A stretch of DNA of 23,734 bases from Synergistaceae bacterium UBA5560 (GCA_002425685.1 DIMS01000033.1:49463-73196), one strand, 5' to 3'; counted from the stretch's first letter, positions 14,909 to 22,891 are shown. A program made the numbers and translations. Notes: generated by a model from the sequence alone, not told the origin.

Positions 14909-15036
14909 CTACGGTTCGCGTCGCTGAAAAACCCCCGACCTTTATTTCCTTTCTTCGTATGCGTCGTGTTTTCAAAAAACGCTCGCTCCTCACCATCCGC
15001 AGAGGATGACGGATGATCTTTTCCCTGTCCCGTTTT

Positions 15037-15054
15037 AGGGATGACATGATCCCT
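15037..15054. promoter_or_regulatory. Inverted repeat in the divergent manC/deaD gap
   Basis: AGGGAT (15037-15042) and ATCCCT (15049-15054) are separated by six bases. A related CCCTGTCC occurs twice (15023-15030 and 15051-15058). The site lies about 29 bases before the helicase -35 box and about 130 bases upstream of the manC -10 box, so it could be an operator for either gene. No regulator gene is adjacent. Confidence 0.3.
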
Positions 15055-15082
15055 GTCCGGTCACAATTCCGCCAGGACCATC

Positions 15083-15110
15083 TTGACAAAAGGCAAAACA
15101 ACGGGATAAT
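15083..15110 (+). promoter_or_regulatory. deaD: Near-consensus sigma70 promoter for the DEAD-box helicase gene
   Basis: TTGACA (15083-15088, 6 of 6) and GATAAT (15105-15110, 5 of 6) with a 16-base spacer. RNA would begin near 15117, giving a leader of about 135 bases before the ATG at 15252. A strong promoter with a long leader is a feature shared by cold-induced helicase genes, but cold control is not shown here. Confidence 0.7.
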
Positions 15111-15216
15111 GAAACGGCTTTCGAGGAGAGTTTGGTAGAATGGCTGCTCCCAGATGCGGATCTGTCCGCCTGAAGGTTCGGACTGTTTCCGTCCCGCGGA
15201 AGGAGCCATTTTTTGT

Positions 15217-15237
15217 GCGGCGAACGCCGCGGGGAGG
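15217..15237 (+). promoter_or_regulatory. deaD: GC hairpin abutting the helicase ribosome-binding site
   Basis: GCGGC (15217-15221) pairs with GCCGC (15226-15230) around a GAAC loop. The purine-rich GGGGAGG follows at once (15231-15237), and the ATG is 14 bases further on, a rather long spacing. An in-frame stop at 15243-15245 rules out an upstream start. The structure could affect ribosome access; function is inferred. Confidence 0.35.
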
Positions 15238-15251
15238 AAAACTGACAACCT

Positions 15252-17009
15252 ATGAACTGCACGCAACAGACGGAAGTGAAGAACACCGTGGAAAGCACCA
15301 CGAATGACTGGAGCCGCTTCGGCCTGAGATCCGAACTGCTCCGAACCCTTGACAGAAGAGGTTTCACGGAACCCACGCCGGTTCAGGCGGAAGTGTTGAG
15401 CCTCGAAGACCGCAGCGGCAACCTGGTCGTTCAGGCCAAGACGGGATCGGGAAAGACCCTCGCGTTCGTACTGCCCCTCTTTGACGACATGACTCAGGGA
15501 GAGCGGCGCCCCCGGGTGCTCGTTCTTTCTCCCACCAGGGAACTCGCCCTCCAGATCGCCCGGGAAGCCCAGTGGTTCGGCCGTGATCTCGGCATCCGCG
15601 CCGCCTCTCTCGTGGGCGGCATGAGCATGGAAACCCAGACGAACGACCTGCGTCAGGGAAGTGCCATCATCGTGGGCACTCCCGGACGGACCCTCGATCA
15701 CATCAGAAGGGGCACACTGGACATGTCCCAGGTCCACACGGTGGTCCTCGACGAGGGGGACCACATGCTCGACCTCGGCTTCCGGGAGGAGCTGGAGGCG
15801 ATCCTCAACGCCGCGACGAACCGGACGCGCACGTGGCTCTTCTCCGCCACCATGCCCGACGAGGTGCTCTCTCTGGCCAAGAACTACATGAAGACACCCA
15901 CGCGCATCTCTCTCTGCTCCGAGCGAGTCCAGCACGAGGACATCGCACATCGGGTCTATCTGGCTCCCGAGCGGCGGCGAATCGACGGTCTGGTGAATGT
16001 CCTCCTCTGGGAGCGCCCCCAGAGAACCCTCGTCTTCTGCCCCACTCGGAGCGACACCATGACCTGCGCGGAAAAACTGGTCGAAGAGGGATTCGCCGCG
16101 GGAACACTCCACGGCGAAATGACGCAGCGAGAGCGGAACACCGTGCTCGGATCCTTCCGGCAGGGGAGAACCGCCGTCCTCGTGGCCACCAACGTGGCCG
16201 CCCGCGGCCTTGACGTCGCGGGCGTCACGCACGTGATCCAGATGGGCCTTCCCGACGGTCTGGACACCTTCGTGCACCGGAGTGGCCGCACCGGCCGGGC
16301 CGGACACGAGGGACGCAACGTGGTCATCCTTTCCCCCAGGGAAGCGGGACGGTTCCGGTCCATGCTGCGCGGCACGGACGTGCAGGTGGAGTGGCTTCCT
16401 GTTCCCGACGCGGAAGAAATCGGTCGCGTGGGAAAGACCGCCTTCGAGGAAACGCTTCTGGCGGAGAATCCCGATGCGGCCATGATCGCCTGGGCCGGAG
16501 AACTGCTCGGCAAATCCGACGATCCCGCATCCCTCGTGGCGGCCCTTCTCGGGCGCACGACCCATCTCCGGCGGAGCGGCTATTCTCTTGCCGAGGAGCT
16601 CGAGCGGGAAACGAACCGCGAGAAGAACCGCCGATTCGAGGATCGTCCCGATTCGAGAAACGGACGCTCCTTGGGAAAACGGGAGAGCGGAACCTACTCC
16701 TCCGGGCGGAGCGGCGGACGAACGGAGATGCGCGGCGCGGTGATGCGCCTCGAAAAGGGACGATCCGACGGATGGGATGTGGGGCGCGTTCTGCGTGAAG
16801 TCTGCATCGGGCTCCGTGTGAGCCGCGAGGAAGTGGGCTCGATCCGCCTCCGGGAGGACCATGTGCTCGTGGAACTCTCCCCCCTCGCCGAGAAAGCCTT
16901 TGAGAAAGCGATCACCGAATTCGAGCGTCGCGGTCTCGTGCGCTCCTCCGGAGCATCCCGAAGCAGAGGCACGACGGGAAACCGCCGGGAACGGGACAGA
17001 CGGGCCTAG
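15252..17009 (+). CDS. deaD: DEAD-box ATP-dependent RNA helicase (DeaD/CsdA-like)
   Basis: A 585-residue helicase with both RecA-like domains. The Q-motif is around Phe38 and Gln45 (GFTEPTPVQ), motif I AKTGSGKT is at 62-69, Ia PTRELA at 94-99, Ib TPGR at 143-146, motif II DEGD at 167-170 (the usual Ala is Gly), motif III SAT at 198-200, motif V around ATNVAARGLD at 312-321 and motif VI HRSGRTGRAG at 342-351. After a charged, Arg/Gly/Ser-rich linker, residues about 490-565 resemble the DbpA/CsdA RNA-binding domain, and the last residues are basic. Such helicases unwind short RNA duplexes in ribosome assembly and mRNA turnover. Motif I, III and VI are intact, so ATPase activity is expected. It has its own strong promoter and is followed by hairpins at 17030 and 17091. 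Confidence 0.94.
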   Translation: MNCTQQTEVKNTVESTTNDWSRFGLRSELLRTLDRRGFTEPTPVQAEVLSLEDRSGNLVVQAKTGSGKTLAFVLPLFDDMTQGERRPRVLVLSPTRELALQIAREAQWFGRDLGIRAASLVGGMSMETQTNDLRQGSAIIVGTPGRTLDHIRRGTLDMSQVHTVVLDEGDHMLDLGFREELEAILNAATNRTRTWLFSATMPDEVLSLAKNYMKTPTRISLCSERVQHEDIAHRVYLAPERRRIDGLVNVLLWERPQRTLVFCPTRSDTMTCAEKLVEEGFAAGTLHGEMTQRERNTVLGSFRQGRTAVLVATNVAARGLDVAGVTHVIQMGLPDGLDTFVHRSGRTGRAGHEGRNVVILSPREAGRFRSMLRGTDVQVEWLPVPDAEEIGRVGKTAFEETLLAENPDAAMIAWAGELLGKSDDPASLVAALLGRTTHLRRSGYSLAEELERETNREKNRRFEDRPDSRNGRSLGKRESGTYSSGRSGGRTEMRGAVMRLEKGRSDGWDVGRVLREVCIGLRVSREEVGSIRLREDHVLVELSPLAEKAFEKAITEFERRGLVRSSGASRSRGTTGNRRERDRRA

Positions 17010-17029
17010 AATCGCACCCGTGTTTCAGA

Positions 17030-17054
17030 CCGTTTTTCCCCATGGGGAAAACGG
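17030..17054. repeat. Hairpin just after deaD
   Basis: CCGTTTTTCCCC (17030-17041, reading through the C run) pairs with GGGGAAAACGG (17044-17054) with one bulged T and a two-base loop. It begins 20 bases after the helicase stop. It is followed by the stronger 17091-17120 hairpin, so the two may form a tandem terminator in the convergent gap. Confidence 0.4.
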
Positions 17055-17090
17055 GCGTTCCCTCGAAAGCATCCGCGCCTCCGGCGCTTC

Positions 17091-17120
17091 CAGGGCTTCT
17101 TCCTTTCGGAAGAGGCCCTG
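17091..17120 (+). terminator. deaD: Intrinsic terminator candidate of deaD
   Basis: CAGGGCTTCTTCC (17091-17103) pairs with GGAAGAGGCCCTG (17108-17120) over 13 bp with one G-U pair and a TTTC loop, followed by TGTTTCTCCT. This is the most terminator-like structure in the window. It lies in the 229-base gap between the convergent stops of the helicase gene and the - strand gene ending at 17239. Confidence 0.65.
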
Positions 17121-17238
17121 TGTTTCTCCTCCCCGGGCGCGGTGGCACGTCGCCGGAATCGTCGCATGTTTCCGAAACCACAGCAGGCGACACCAGGCAT
17201 CGTTCCGTGCACGTGCACACGAGGCGTTGGTGAATGCC

Positions 17239-17961
17239 TCACTTCTCCTTTTTCTCGTCCTTCGAGAGGACCTGTTCCGACGAGACCGGTTTTGTCTTCC
17301 TCTTGAGGGTGATCGTGTCCGCCGGAATGACCACCTTGAGGTTCACGCCGTCTCCCGCCGGGCGAAGCTCCGCTTTCTCCGGCGTCAGATTCAGGAAAGG
17401 CGCTTCTTCCAACACGTCCCGGGTGACCCGAAGCGTGGAGGCATCCACCTCCTCCACGATCTTCCGAAGCTGTTCCGCCACGTCCGCAACAATGCGAGGA
17501 GGCGTGTAGCCTTCCTCTTTCCCGCCTCCGTTCACATCCGCCGCAACGCCCCGGAGATCCGTCCGTCCCGCCGGTCCCACATCGAAACCGGTGGGTGCGG
17601 TGATGCGCAGAGAACGCGTGTCCGAGAGGGACGGAGAGGGTGCACTTTTTTCCTGAACCCGGGTGGCACCCTTGACCGGTGTTCCGTTCCGCGGCGCTTC
17701 TGTTCCGGAAGAAGTCGTCTCCGAACCCGCCGAAAGAGGAGACGCGCTGTCCTCCCCGGGCACTGTCGGTGCTTCCAGGACGATAACGGTGCCTTCTTCC
17801 GGAACACCTCCGCCGGTACGGAGGGAACGCACCCCTAGAACAACGCCTCCGAGAAAGGAAAGACCGAGCAACAGCCATCCCCACCTCACCGCCGACGGAC
17901 GGGGTAAGGACGGTCGTTCCCGAAAAGCCCGACGTGACGGAATCGCCCGTTTTCTCTCCAT
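17239..17961 (-). CDS. Single-pass membrane protein of unknown function
   Basis: A 240-residue protein I do not recognise. A basic N-terminus (about ten Arg/Lys in 26 residues) precedes one hydrophobic segment (about 27-45, WGWLLLGLSFLGGVVLGV), so an N-in, C-out anchor is expected. Residues about 50-110 are low-complexity, rich in Ser, Thr, Pro, Gly and Glu, like a periplasmic spacer. Residues about 155-225 look folded (helix VADVAEQLRKIVEEVDASTLRV, then a beta-like GVNLKVVIPADTITLKRK), and the tail is highly charged. The ATG at 17961 has GGAGG six bases upstream. It is convergent with deaD and divergent from the DHA2 exporter, sharing a short promoter region with the latter. No catalytic motif is visible. 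Confidence 0.75.
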   Translation of the reverse strand: MERKRAIPSRRAFRERPSLPRPSAVRWGWLLLGLSFLGGVVLGVRSLRTGGGVPEEGTVIVLEAPTVPGEDSASPLSAGSETTSSGTEAPRNGTPVKGATRVQEKSAPSPSLSDTRSLRITAPTGFDVGPAGRTDLRGVAADVNGGGKEEGYTPPRIVADVAEQLRKIVEEVDASTLRVTRDVLEEAPFLNLTPEKAELRPAGDGVNLKVVIPADTITLKRKTKPVSSEQVLSKDEKKEK

Positions 17962-17988
17962 GATCCGCCTCCGTTTCCATACCGCCGC

Positions 17989-18009
17989 CTTTCGCGAAAT
18001 CGCGGAAAG
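17989..18009. promoter_or_regulatory. Inverted repeat between two divergent genes
   Basis: CTTTCGCGA (17989-17997) is followed by TCGCGGAAAG (18000-18009), complementary apart from one extra base in the right arm; TTTCGCGAAA inside it is itself palindromic. It lies in the 150-base divergent gap between the unknown membrane-protein gene and the exporter gene, just upstream of a TACAAT -10-like box (18017-18022). It is a candidate operator; no regulator gene is next to it. Confidence 0.35.
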
Positions 18010-18059
18010 TCTCTGCTACAATGAGGATGTCATCTTTTTGAGCAGGCAGGTCATTCCAT

Positions 18060-18081
18060 ATTCCCACATGATTCCCACATG
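18060..18081. repeat. Perfect tandem 11-base direct repeat before the exporter gene
   Basis: ATTCCCACATG occurs twice, end to end (18060-18070 and 18071-18081), 30 bases upstream of the chosen GTG start. One helical turn spacing of two identical half-sites suits a regulator binding in tandem, or it may be chance slippage. Confidence 0.4.
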
Positions 18082-18111
18082 CGCCTTCACGCAGAAGGAG
18101 GAGTGGCATCC

Positions 18112-19632
18112 GTGAGGAAATCTCCCGAAAGCGCGCCGTCTCGGAAGCACCCCGCCGGAGAGGATTCCGCCGGTACCGGCGGAATCCTGAAACGTCCTTA
18201 CCTCCCGGCGCTCCTCTGCGTGAGCACCGCCGCCTTCGTCTCCGCCCTGGACAGCTCCATCGTGAACGTCTCACTCCCCACAGTGGCCCGCTCCTTCGGC
18301 GTGCAGGGAGCGCTGGGTTCGGAGGTGGTGCTGGCGTATCTCCTCTTTCTCTCGGGGATGCTGCTTTTTTTCGGACGCCTAGCCGACATCGTCGGCGCCT
18401 CCCGGATCTTCCGCTGGGGGATGCTCCTCTTCTCCTTCGCGTCTCTCCTGTGCGGCGCCGCGCTTTCGCTGAACATGCTCGTTCTCTCCCGAGCGATCCA
18501 GGGAGTGGGTGGCGCCATGCTCACCGTCACCGCCTTCGCCCTCGTTCCCTTCGTCGTCCCTCGGGAACGCCGGGGGGAGGCTTTCGGCCTGCTCGCCATG
18601 ATGGCATCGGCGGGCACCATCATCGGCGCTCCTCTCGGAGGATTCCTGACCGGCACGCTGTCATGGCGGTGGATCTTTCTCATCAACCTTCCCGTGGGAG
18701 CCCTGGCCACCTTCGCCGCCCTGCGCCTTCTTCCCGCGGACGAAGAGCGACACCCCTTCCGGACACTTCGACATCGCATCGGCGAACTCGACCTTCCGGG
18801 CAGTGTTGCGAGCTTTCTCGGTTTCCTTGCCCTCCTGATCGCCCTGAACAGAGGAAGTCAGCTGGGTTGGTCGTCGCCGCCCGTCCTGGGGGCTTTTCTC
18901 GCGGCGGCGATCCTCCTCGCCCTTTTCGCACTCCGGGAGGTCCGCACGCCCGTTCCCCTCATGGATCTCTCCCTCTTCCGGAATCGGGATTTCTCCCTCG
19001 CCATCGCGGGAGGCATCCCCGCCTATCTGGTCTTCGGCGCCGTGGGCATTCTCATGCCCTTTCTCCTGCAGAGCTACAAGGGACTTTCCCCTCAGCAGGC
19101 AGGAACCGTTCTCCTCTTCTATTCCCTCACGTACATGAGCACGGCCTATCTCGCGGGACGCCTCGCAGACCGCCTCTCCCCCAAGCTCGTCTGCTTCGGC
19201 GGCATGGTCCTCGCCACGGGAGCGTGCCTCTTCATCGCCACAACCCTCTCCTCTCCCGGGATGGGACACATCATCCTTTTCCTCGTGGGCATCGCCGCCT
19301 CGTTCGGCCTGTTCCTCTCCCCGAACAACGCCTTCGTCATGAGCAGCGTTCCGGGGGAAAAGCGCGGCGGCGCCTCGGGCATCTTCAGCACGTCGAGCCG
19401 CCTCAGCCTGACCGTCGGCGTCAGTCTCTTCGAGGCACTTTACGTTCAATGCCTCGGAGGGAGCACCGCCACCGAGGCCATGGCCGCGGCGTTCCGGACG
19501 GTGTGGTTCACCGCGGCGGCTCTGTGCGGCGCCGGAGCCCTCTGCGCCCTGCTGAGTCTGCGTGCCGTTTCGAGGCATTCATCGCACAAGACGGAGAGCG
19601 GCGATGCGGAGAAGGAGATTCCCCTGGTCTGA
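18112..19632 (+). CDS. DHA2-family (EmrB/QacA-type) MFS drug exporter, 14 membrane segments
   Basis: A 506-residue major-facilitator protein. After a short hydrophilic N-terminus come about 14 hydrophobic segments. Family signs are LDSSIVNVSLPTVAR in the first helix (DHA2 motif D), GRLADIVGASRIF (motif A) after helix 2, RAIQGVGGAMLTV (motif B with its Arg) and GAPLGGFLTGTLSWRWIFLINLPVG positioned as motif C. Such proteins export lipophilic drugs, bile salts or similar compounds using the proton gradient. GTG 18112 is preferred, with AAGGAGG (18095-18101) ten bases upstream; ATG 18079 has no ribosome site and would add 11 residues. No membrane-fusion partner (EmrA-like) is adjacent. Divergent from the unknown membrane protein; the repeats in the gap may carry its control. 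Confidence 0.9.
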   Translation: MRKSPESAPSRKHPAGEDSAGTGGILKRPYLPALLCVSTAAFVSALDSSIVNVSLPTVARSFGVQGALGSEVVLAYLLFLSGMLLFFGRLADIVGASRIFRWGMLLFSFASLLCGAALSLNMLVLSRAIQGVGGAMLTVTAFALVPFVVPRERRGEAFGLLAMMASAGTIIGAPLGGFLTGTLSWRWIFLINLPVGALATFAALRLLPADEERHPFRTLRHRIGELDLPGSVASFLGFLALLIALNRGSQLGWSSPPVLGAFLAAAILLALFALREVRTPVPLMDLSLFRNRDFSLAIAGGIPAYLVFGAVGILMPFLLQSYKGLSPQQAGTVLLFYSLTYMSTAYLAGRLADRLSPKLVCFGGMVLATGACLFIATTLSSPGMGHIILFLVGIAASFGLFLSPNNAFVMSSVPGEKRGGASGIFSTSSRLSLTVGVSLFEALYVQCLGGSTATEAMAAAFRTVWFTAAALCGAGALCALLSLRAVSRHSSHKTESGDAEKEIPLV

Positions 19633-19774
19633 AACGACACGCTCCCTCCCGACGCTTCCGGAAGAGCCACGTCAATTTTCCCGGTTTCGCTTCCAACGCA
19701 ACGCGCCGGAGCGAAGAAACAAAGACGCTCATGCGGGAACGTTCTCGTGGGCGCCGCAGCGCCCCCCGGCAGGC

Positions 19775-21205
19775 TCAGGAAGGGGTGTTTGCTGACTCTT
19801 GCTTCAGAGAGTCCAGCCAGGCAAGAGCGTCTTCTCTCGTGCGCACTCTTCCCTCGGCGACACCCAGATCGAGTTCCTCCAGAAGCTCCCCGACCTTCGG
19901 CCCCGGCGGCAGACAGAGCACCTTCATGACGTCGTGCCCCGAGAGAAGTCGCCTCTTTCCCGGCAGCACCACCGTCTCCAGGCGAGTAGCCGCCTCGTCC
20001 AGAAGCCGCAGATTTTCCTTGAGAACCGCATCGTTGCCGTTCCCTCCGGCGATATCCGCCCTGGTGAGGGCCACGAGGTGTTCGAGAGGCATCTGCCACG
20101 CCGCCCTTCCGGAGCACTCCGCAGCAGAGAGGCGCGGCACAGCCTCCAGTTCCCGGAGAAGACGCACCGCTCCCCGGAGGGAGAGGGGATGGCGCAGAAT
20201 GTCGTGACGCGCCACGAGGAAGACCGTCTCCTCCGCGAGCACGCCGGGCCAGGCCCAGGCGGTGAGAATGCGCCGGGCCTGTTCGGCGCTCCGTTCCTCG
20301 TGGCGGAAAAAACGGATTCGCCCACTCTCATCGCGGAAAAACGTCTCGGGCTTGCCCAGATCGTGCAGCAGTGCCGCCGCCGTCACGGAGGACACGCCGT
20401 ATTCCTCGGCGGCCCGGACGGTGCGGAGCGTATGAACGAACACATCTCCCTCCGGGTGATAGTCCGGAGATTGTTCTACCCCCTTGAGGCTCTCCAGGAA
20501 GGGCAGAAAAAAAGGAAGCACCCCCAGAGCATCCGCCAGCTCAAGAAAGACCGAAAGCCCAGAGAGAGCCTTCAGAATCTCCCGACCGACGCGTTCCGAG
20601 GCAACGAAGAACTTCTCTCTTCCTCGTGCCGAGGGCGCCAGAGCGCGCACGGCCTCCTGCCCCGGCAGATCGGGATGAAAGGCCAGTTCCGCGGCAAACC
20701 GGCAGAAACGGAGCGCCCGAATCGGGTCCTCGGCGAGGCGATCCGCGGCGCTTCCGGTGAAACGGAGCCGTTTCTCCTTGAGATCCCCCCGCCCCCCGAA
20801 GGGGTCCCACAGAGCGCCCTTCAGGTCCATCGCCATGGCGTTCACCGTGAAATCCCTTCGGCCCAGATCCGCCTCCAGGGAGCCCCCGACGAGCGGTGCA
20901 ATCTCCACGCCCGTTCCTTCCACCGCGAGAAGCACCGTCGCGGCGGGAGGCTTGCCGACAAGAGTTCCTTCAAAGCGACCGAAACGCTTTTTTCCCCAGT
21001 GTTCCACAAGGGCGAGGATCACCTCCGCCGGCGCGTCCGCCACGAAATCCACATCCGCGAAAGAACGCCCGAGAAGGAGATCCCGAACGCATCCGCCCAC
21101 AATCCAAGCAGGTATGCCTGCCGCGGCAAAGAAACCCCATAGAGCGTGAACTGCCGAAGGCAACCGCTCCTTCATTCGCGCTCCACTGCTTGCCTCGTTT
21201 TTCAT
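19775..21205 (-). CDS. cca: CCA tRNA nucleotidyltransferase / poly(A) polymerase family protein with HD domain
   Basis: A 476-residue class II nucleotidyltransferase that adds or repairs the CCA end of tRNA (or adds poly(A); the two activities are hard to tell apart by sequence). The head domain has GGCVRDLLLGR (37-47), catalytic DVD (51-53) and RRDFTVNAM (116-124). The neck has EDPIRALRFCRFAAEL (159-174) and ERVGREILKAL. An HD-type phosphohydrolase domain follows with His258 (VFVHTL) and HD at 281-282 (LLHDLGKPE). ATG 21205 has AAGGTGG seven bases upstream; an internal ATG at 21175 with GGAG upstream is an alternative. It begins 30 bases after the DUF4403-like gene and is probably transcribed with it. 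The convergent exporter gene ends 142 bases away; that gap holds only a weak GGGCGC/GCGCCC hairpin at 19749-19764. Confidence 0.92.
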   Translation of the reverse strand: MKNEASSGARMKERLPSAVHALWGFFAAAGIPAWIVGGCVRDLLLGRSFADVDFVADAPAEVILALVEHWGKKRFGRFEGTLVGKPPAATVLLAVEGTGVEIAPLVGGSLEADLGRRDFTVNAMAMDLKGALWDPFGGRGDLKEKRLRFTGSAADRLAEDPIRALRFCRFAAELAFHPDLPGQEAVRALAPSARGREKFFVASERVGREILKALSGLSVFLELADALGVLPFFLPFLESLKGVEQSPDYHPEGDVFVHTLRTVRAAEEYGVSSVTAAALLHDLGKPETFFRDESGRIRFFRHEERSAEQARRILTAWAWPGVLAEETVFLVARHDILRHPLSLRGAVRLLRELEAVPRLSAAECSGRAAWQMPLEHLVALTRADIAGGNGNDAVLKENLRLLDEAATRLETVVLPGKRRLLSGHDVMKVLCLPPGPKVGELLEELDLGVAEGRVRTREDALAWLDSLKQESANTPS

Positions 21206-21235
21206 CGGAGAACCACCTTCATCGCCGCCCGGAGG

Positions 21236-22687
21236 CTAGGGCCCGACATGGAACACCATCCGGGCGTCGCCGCTCACCGCAAGCGCCACCTCAAGCGCCT
21301 TGGGCGTGACGAAAAGTCCCTCCACCGTCACATCGTACACATCCCCGGAGACGGACATCTCCTCGTTCGTCAGATTCTCCAGGGCCCGGCGGAGAAGTTC
21401 CTTCGCCTCATCGGTCCTCTCCGCCAGAGGAAAACGGAGGGAGTCCTCCATGCGGCGCACGAGAAGGGGCTTCGCAAGCCACGCCGCGGCCCTGGCGAGT
21501 CCCGAGGTGGTGTTCTCGTCGAAATCGAACTCCCGAAGACCCAGCACCCTCGATGCGGAGTCGTAGTCCGGCCGCCCTTCGAGATAGATCCGCCCCGAGG
21601 TGCGCCTCCCCAGGAGTCCTCCCTGTCGCTCCGCCTCCACATCCACCGCGGCGGCGAGGCGGTCTCCGTTTCCGAAGACCCGCACCTTCCGAATGATCAC
21701 CTCCGAGCCGTCCCCGAGATCCATGGGTCGTCCCGCCGCCTCGGACTGCGCCCAGTCGGAAAGTTCCTCCCAGGCGACCGCCACGGGGAAGCGCAGGAAG
21801 ATGCCCTCTAGGTGCGCGCCGGACGGAGCAAGAGGCGGCAAGGGGGGCGCGGAAAGGGGTTCTCCGGAGAGAGTTCCGCCGCGGAGAGAGAGCCCCGCCG
21901 TCACGGAAAGGCGAAAACGCAGGGACTGCCCGTCTACTTCCGGCCTGGCGAGAAAGATCGCCCTCGGCTCGACGAAGAGCCGGAGATCCGGCGATTCCGC
22001 CAAAAGCCGTGGCTCGAAAAGGTCCTTCCAGATCTCCTCGGCGCGCTCCCGCAGACGCAACGAGTCCGACACGGCCTCTTCGATACGGGGAAGCACGTCC
22101 TGCATGCGTCCCTCCAGATAATCCGTGGCGACGCTTTCGATGGAAATTCGTGCTCCGAGCACCTCCACCTGGGGCGAGCGGCGCCACCGGAAGGAGAGCT
22201 TCGGGTCGCTCCGGACGTTCCATTCCTCGTCCACTCGGGGTGCCAGCGAAACCGTCACGGTGAGGGCCCCCTCCGTCCCGGTACGGATGGGAAGGGACAA
22301 CCCGAGCCCGCTGGCCGTCCCGTCCAGGCGCAAGGAGAAGGCAATGGGGAGGTCGATCCGGAGCCGTCCGTCCTGGCCCGAAACTTTGGGCGTTCCGTCG
22401 GCGCGGACACGGTACGCGAGTGTTCCCGTGAGTGCCCCCTCGTTCACGGGGCTCGTTCCGTCCAGATCCGCGGCAAGCTCCCGACTCACCACGGCCTGGA
22501 GTTCCGCCAGGGGCACTTCGAAGAGAACCCCCACGGTGGAATCCGGCACGGGCGGAGGCGTTTCGAAGGGACGCGCCTCCGGCTCCGGAATCGTGATGTC
22601 GCCCCGTTCCGCCGAGGCCACATACCAGGCCGCTCCTCCCACAAGGCAGCAGAGAGCCACCACCAGCACTTTCGAGAAGATCTTCAC
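21236..22687 (-). CDS. DUF4403-like membrane-anchored envelope protein
   Basis: A 483-residue protein with an N-terminal hydrophobic segment (about 6-27; it contains Cys-Cys but no canonical lipobox), then a Pro/Glu linker and a long beta-rich region with recurring elements (for example VGVLFEVPLAELQAVVSREL, WEELSDWAQSEAAG, and a C-terminal VSGDVYDVTVEGLFVTPKALEVALAVSGDARM). The overall arrangement matches my knowledge of DUF4403, an uncharacterised envelope family with possible lipid-binding-fold likeness; the assignment is from pattern memory and should be treated as moderate. GTG 22687 is preferred, with AAGGAAG nine bases upstream; the GTG at 22696 touches that site. An extended -10 promoter lies upstream at 22742-22750, and the nucleotidyltransferase gene follows 30 bases later. 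Confidence 0.75.
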   Translation of the reverse strand: MKIFSKVLVVALCCLVGGAAWYVASAERGDITIPEPEARPFETPPPVPDSTVGVLFEVPLAELQAVVSRELAADLDGTSPVNEGALTGTLAYRVRADGTPKVSGQDGRLRIDLPIAFSLRLDGTASGLGLSLPIRTGTEGALTVTVSLAPRVDEEWNVRSDPKLSFRWRRSPQVEVLGARISIESVATDYLEGRMQDVLPRIEEAVSDSLRLRERAEEIWKDLFEPRLLAESPDLRLFVEPRAIFLARPEVDGQSLRFRLSVTAGLSLRGGTLSGEPLSAPPLPPLAPSGAHLEGIFLRFPVAVAWEELSDWAQSEAAGRPMDLGDGSEVIIRKVRVFGNGDRLAAAVDVEAERQGGLLGRRTSGRIYLEGRPDYDSASRVLGLREFDFDENTTSGLARAAAWLAKPLLVRRMEDSLRFPLAERTDEAKELLRRALENLTNEEMSVSGDVYDVTVEGLFVTPKALEVALAVSGDARMVFHVGP

Positions 22688-22741
22688 GGAAAACACCTTC
22701 CTTGATCGTTCCTCGGGCGAGAAACGTCTCGAGTTGCTCCA

Positions 22742-22750
22742 ATCATACCA
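22742..22750 (-). promoter_or_regulatory. Extended -10 promoter for the DUF4403-like gene
   Basis: Read on the - strand, TGG directly precedes TATGAT (5 of 6), giving the TGnTATAAT form of an extended -10. No good -35 is seen, as is usual for this type. It would start RNA about 45 bases before the GTG at 22687. Confidence 0.45.
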
Positions 22751-22810
22751 GTTCCCCGATCGGCTTCACCTCGTGCGTCGTGTCCGCAGGAATTCGGAAG
22801 TCCCCGTCGC

Positions 22811-22839
22811 TTGTCTTTCACGATGACCGGTACTATACT
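22811..22839 (+). promoter_or_regulatory. Sigma70-type promoter for the methyltransferase gene
   Basis: TTGTCT (22811-22816, 4 of 6) and TATACT (22834-22839, 5 of 6) with an ideal 17-base spacer. RNA would start near 22846, which places the real translation start downstream of that point and argues against the upstream in-frame start at 22811. Confidence 0.6.
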
Positions 22840-22891
22840 GACGGCGCACGTCGCTGCGCCGGAAGGGCAGCGACGGGAACCTTGGCAATCG

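Noticed and set aside
14868..14910. TTGACA (14868-14873) and TATACT (14905-14910) on the + strand as a promoter
   Set aside because: The spacing is 31 bases, far too long; the better helicase promoter is at 15083-15110.
14904..16862. Open frame of 652 codons on - opposite the helicase
   Set aside because: Antisense to all helicase motifs; it also runs through the helicase promoter, and the product has no recognisable domain.
19633..19774. Terminator in the convergent gap after the exporter
   Set aside because: GTTTCGCTTCC and a later GGAGCGAAGAAAC pair only imperfectly, and the GGGCGC/GCGCCC stem lacks a T-run; too weak to list as a separate feature.
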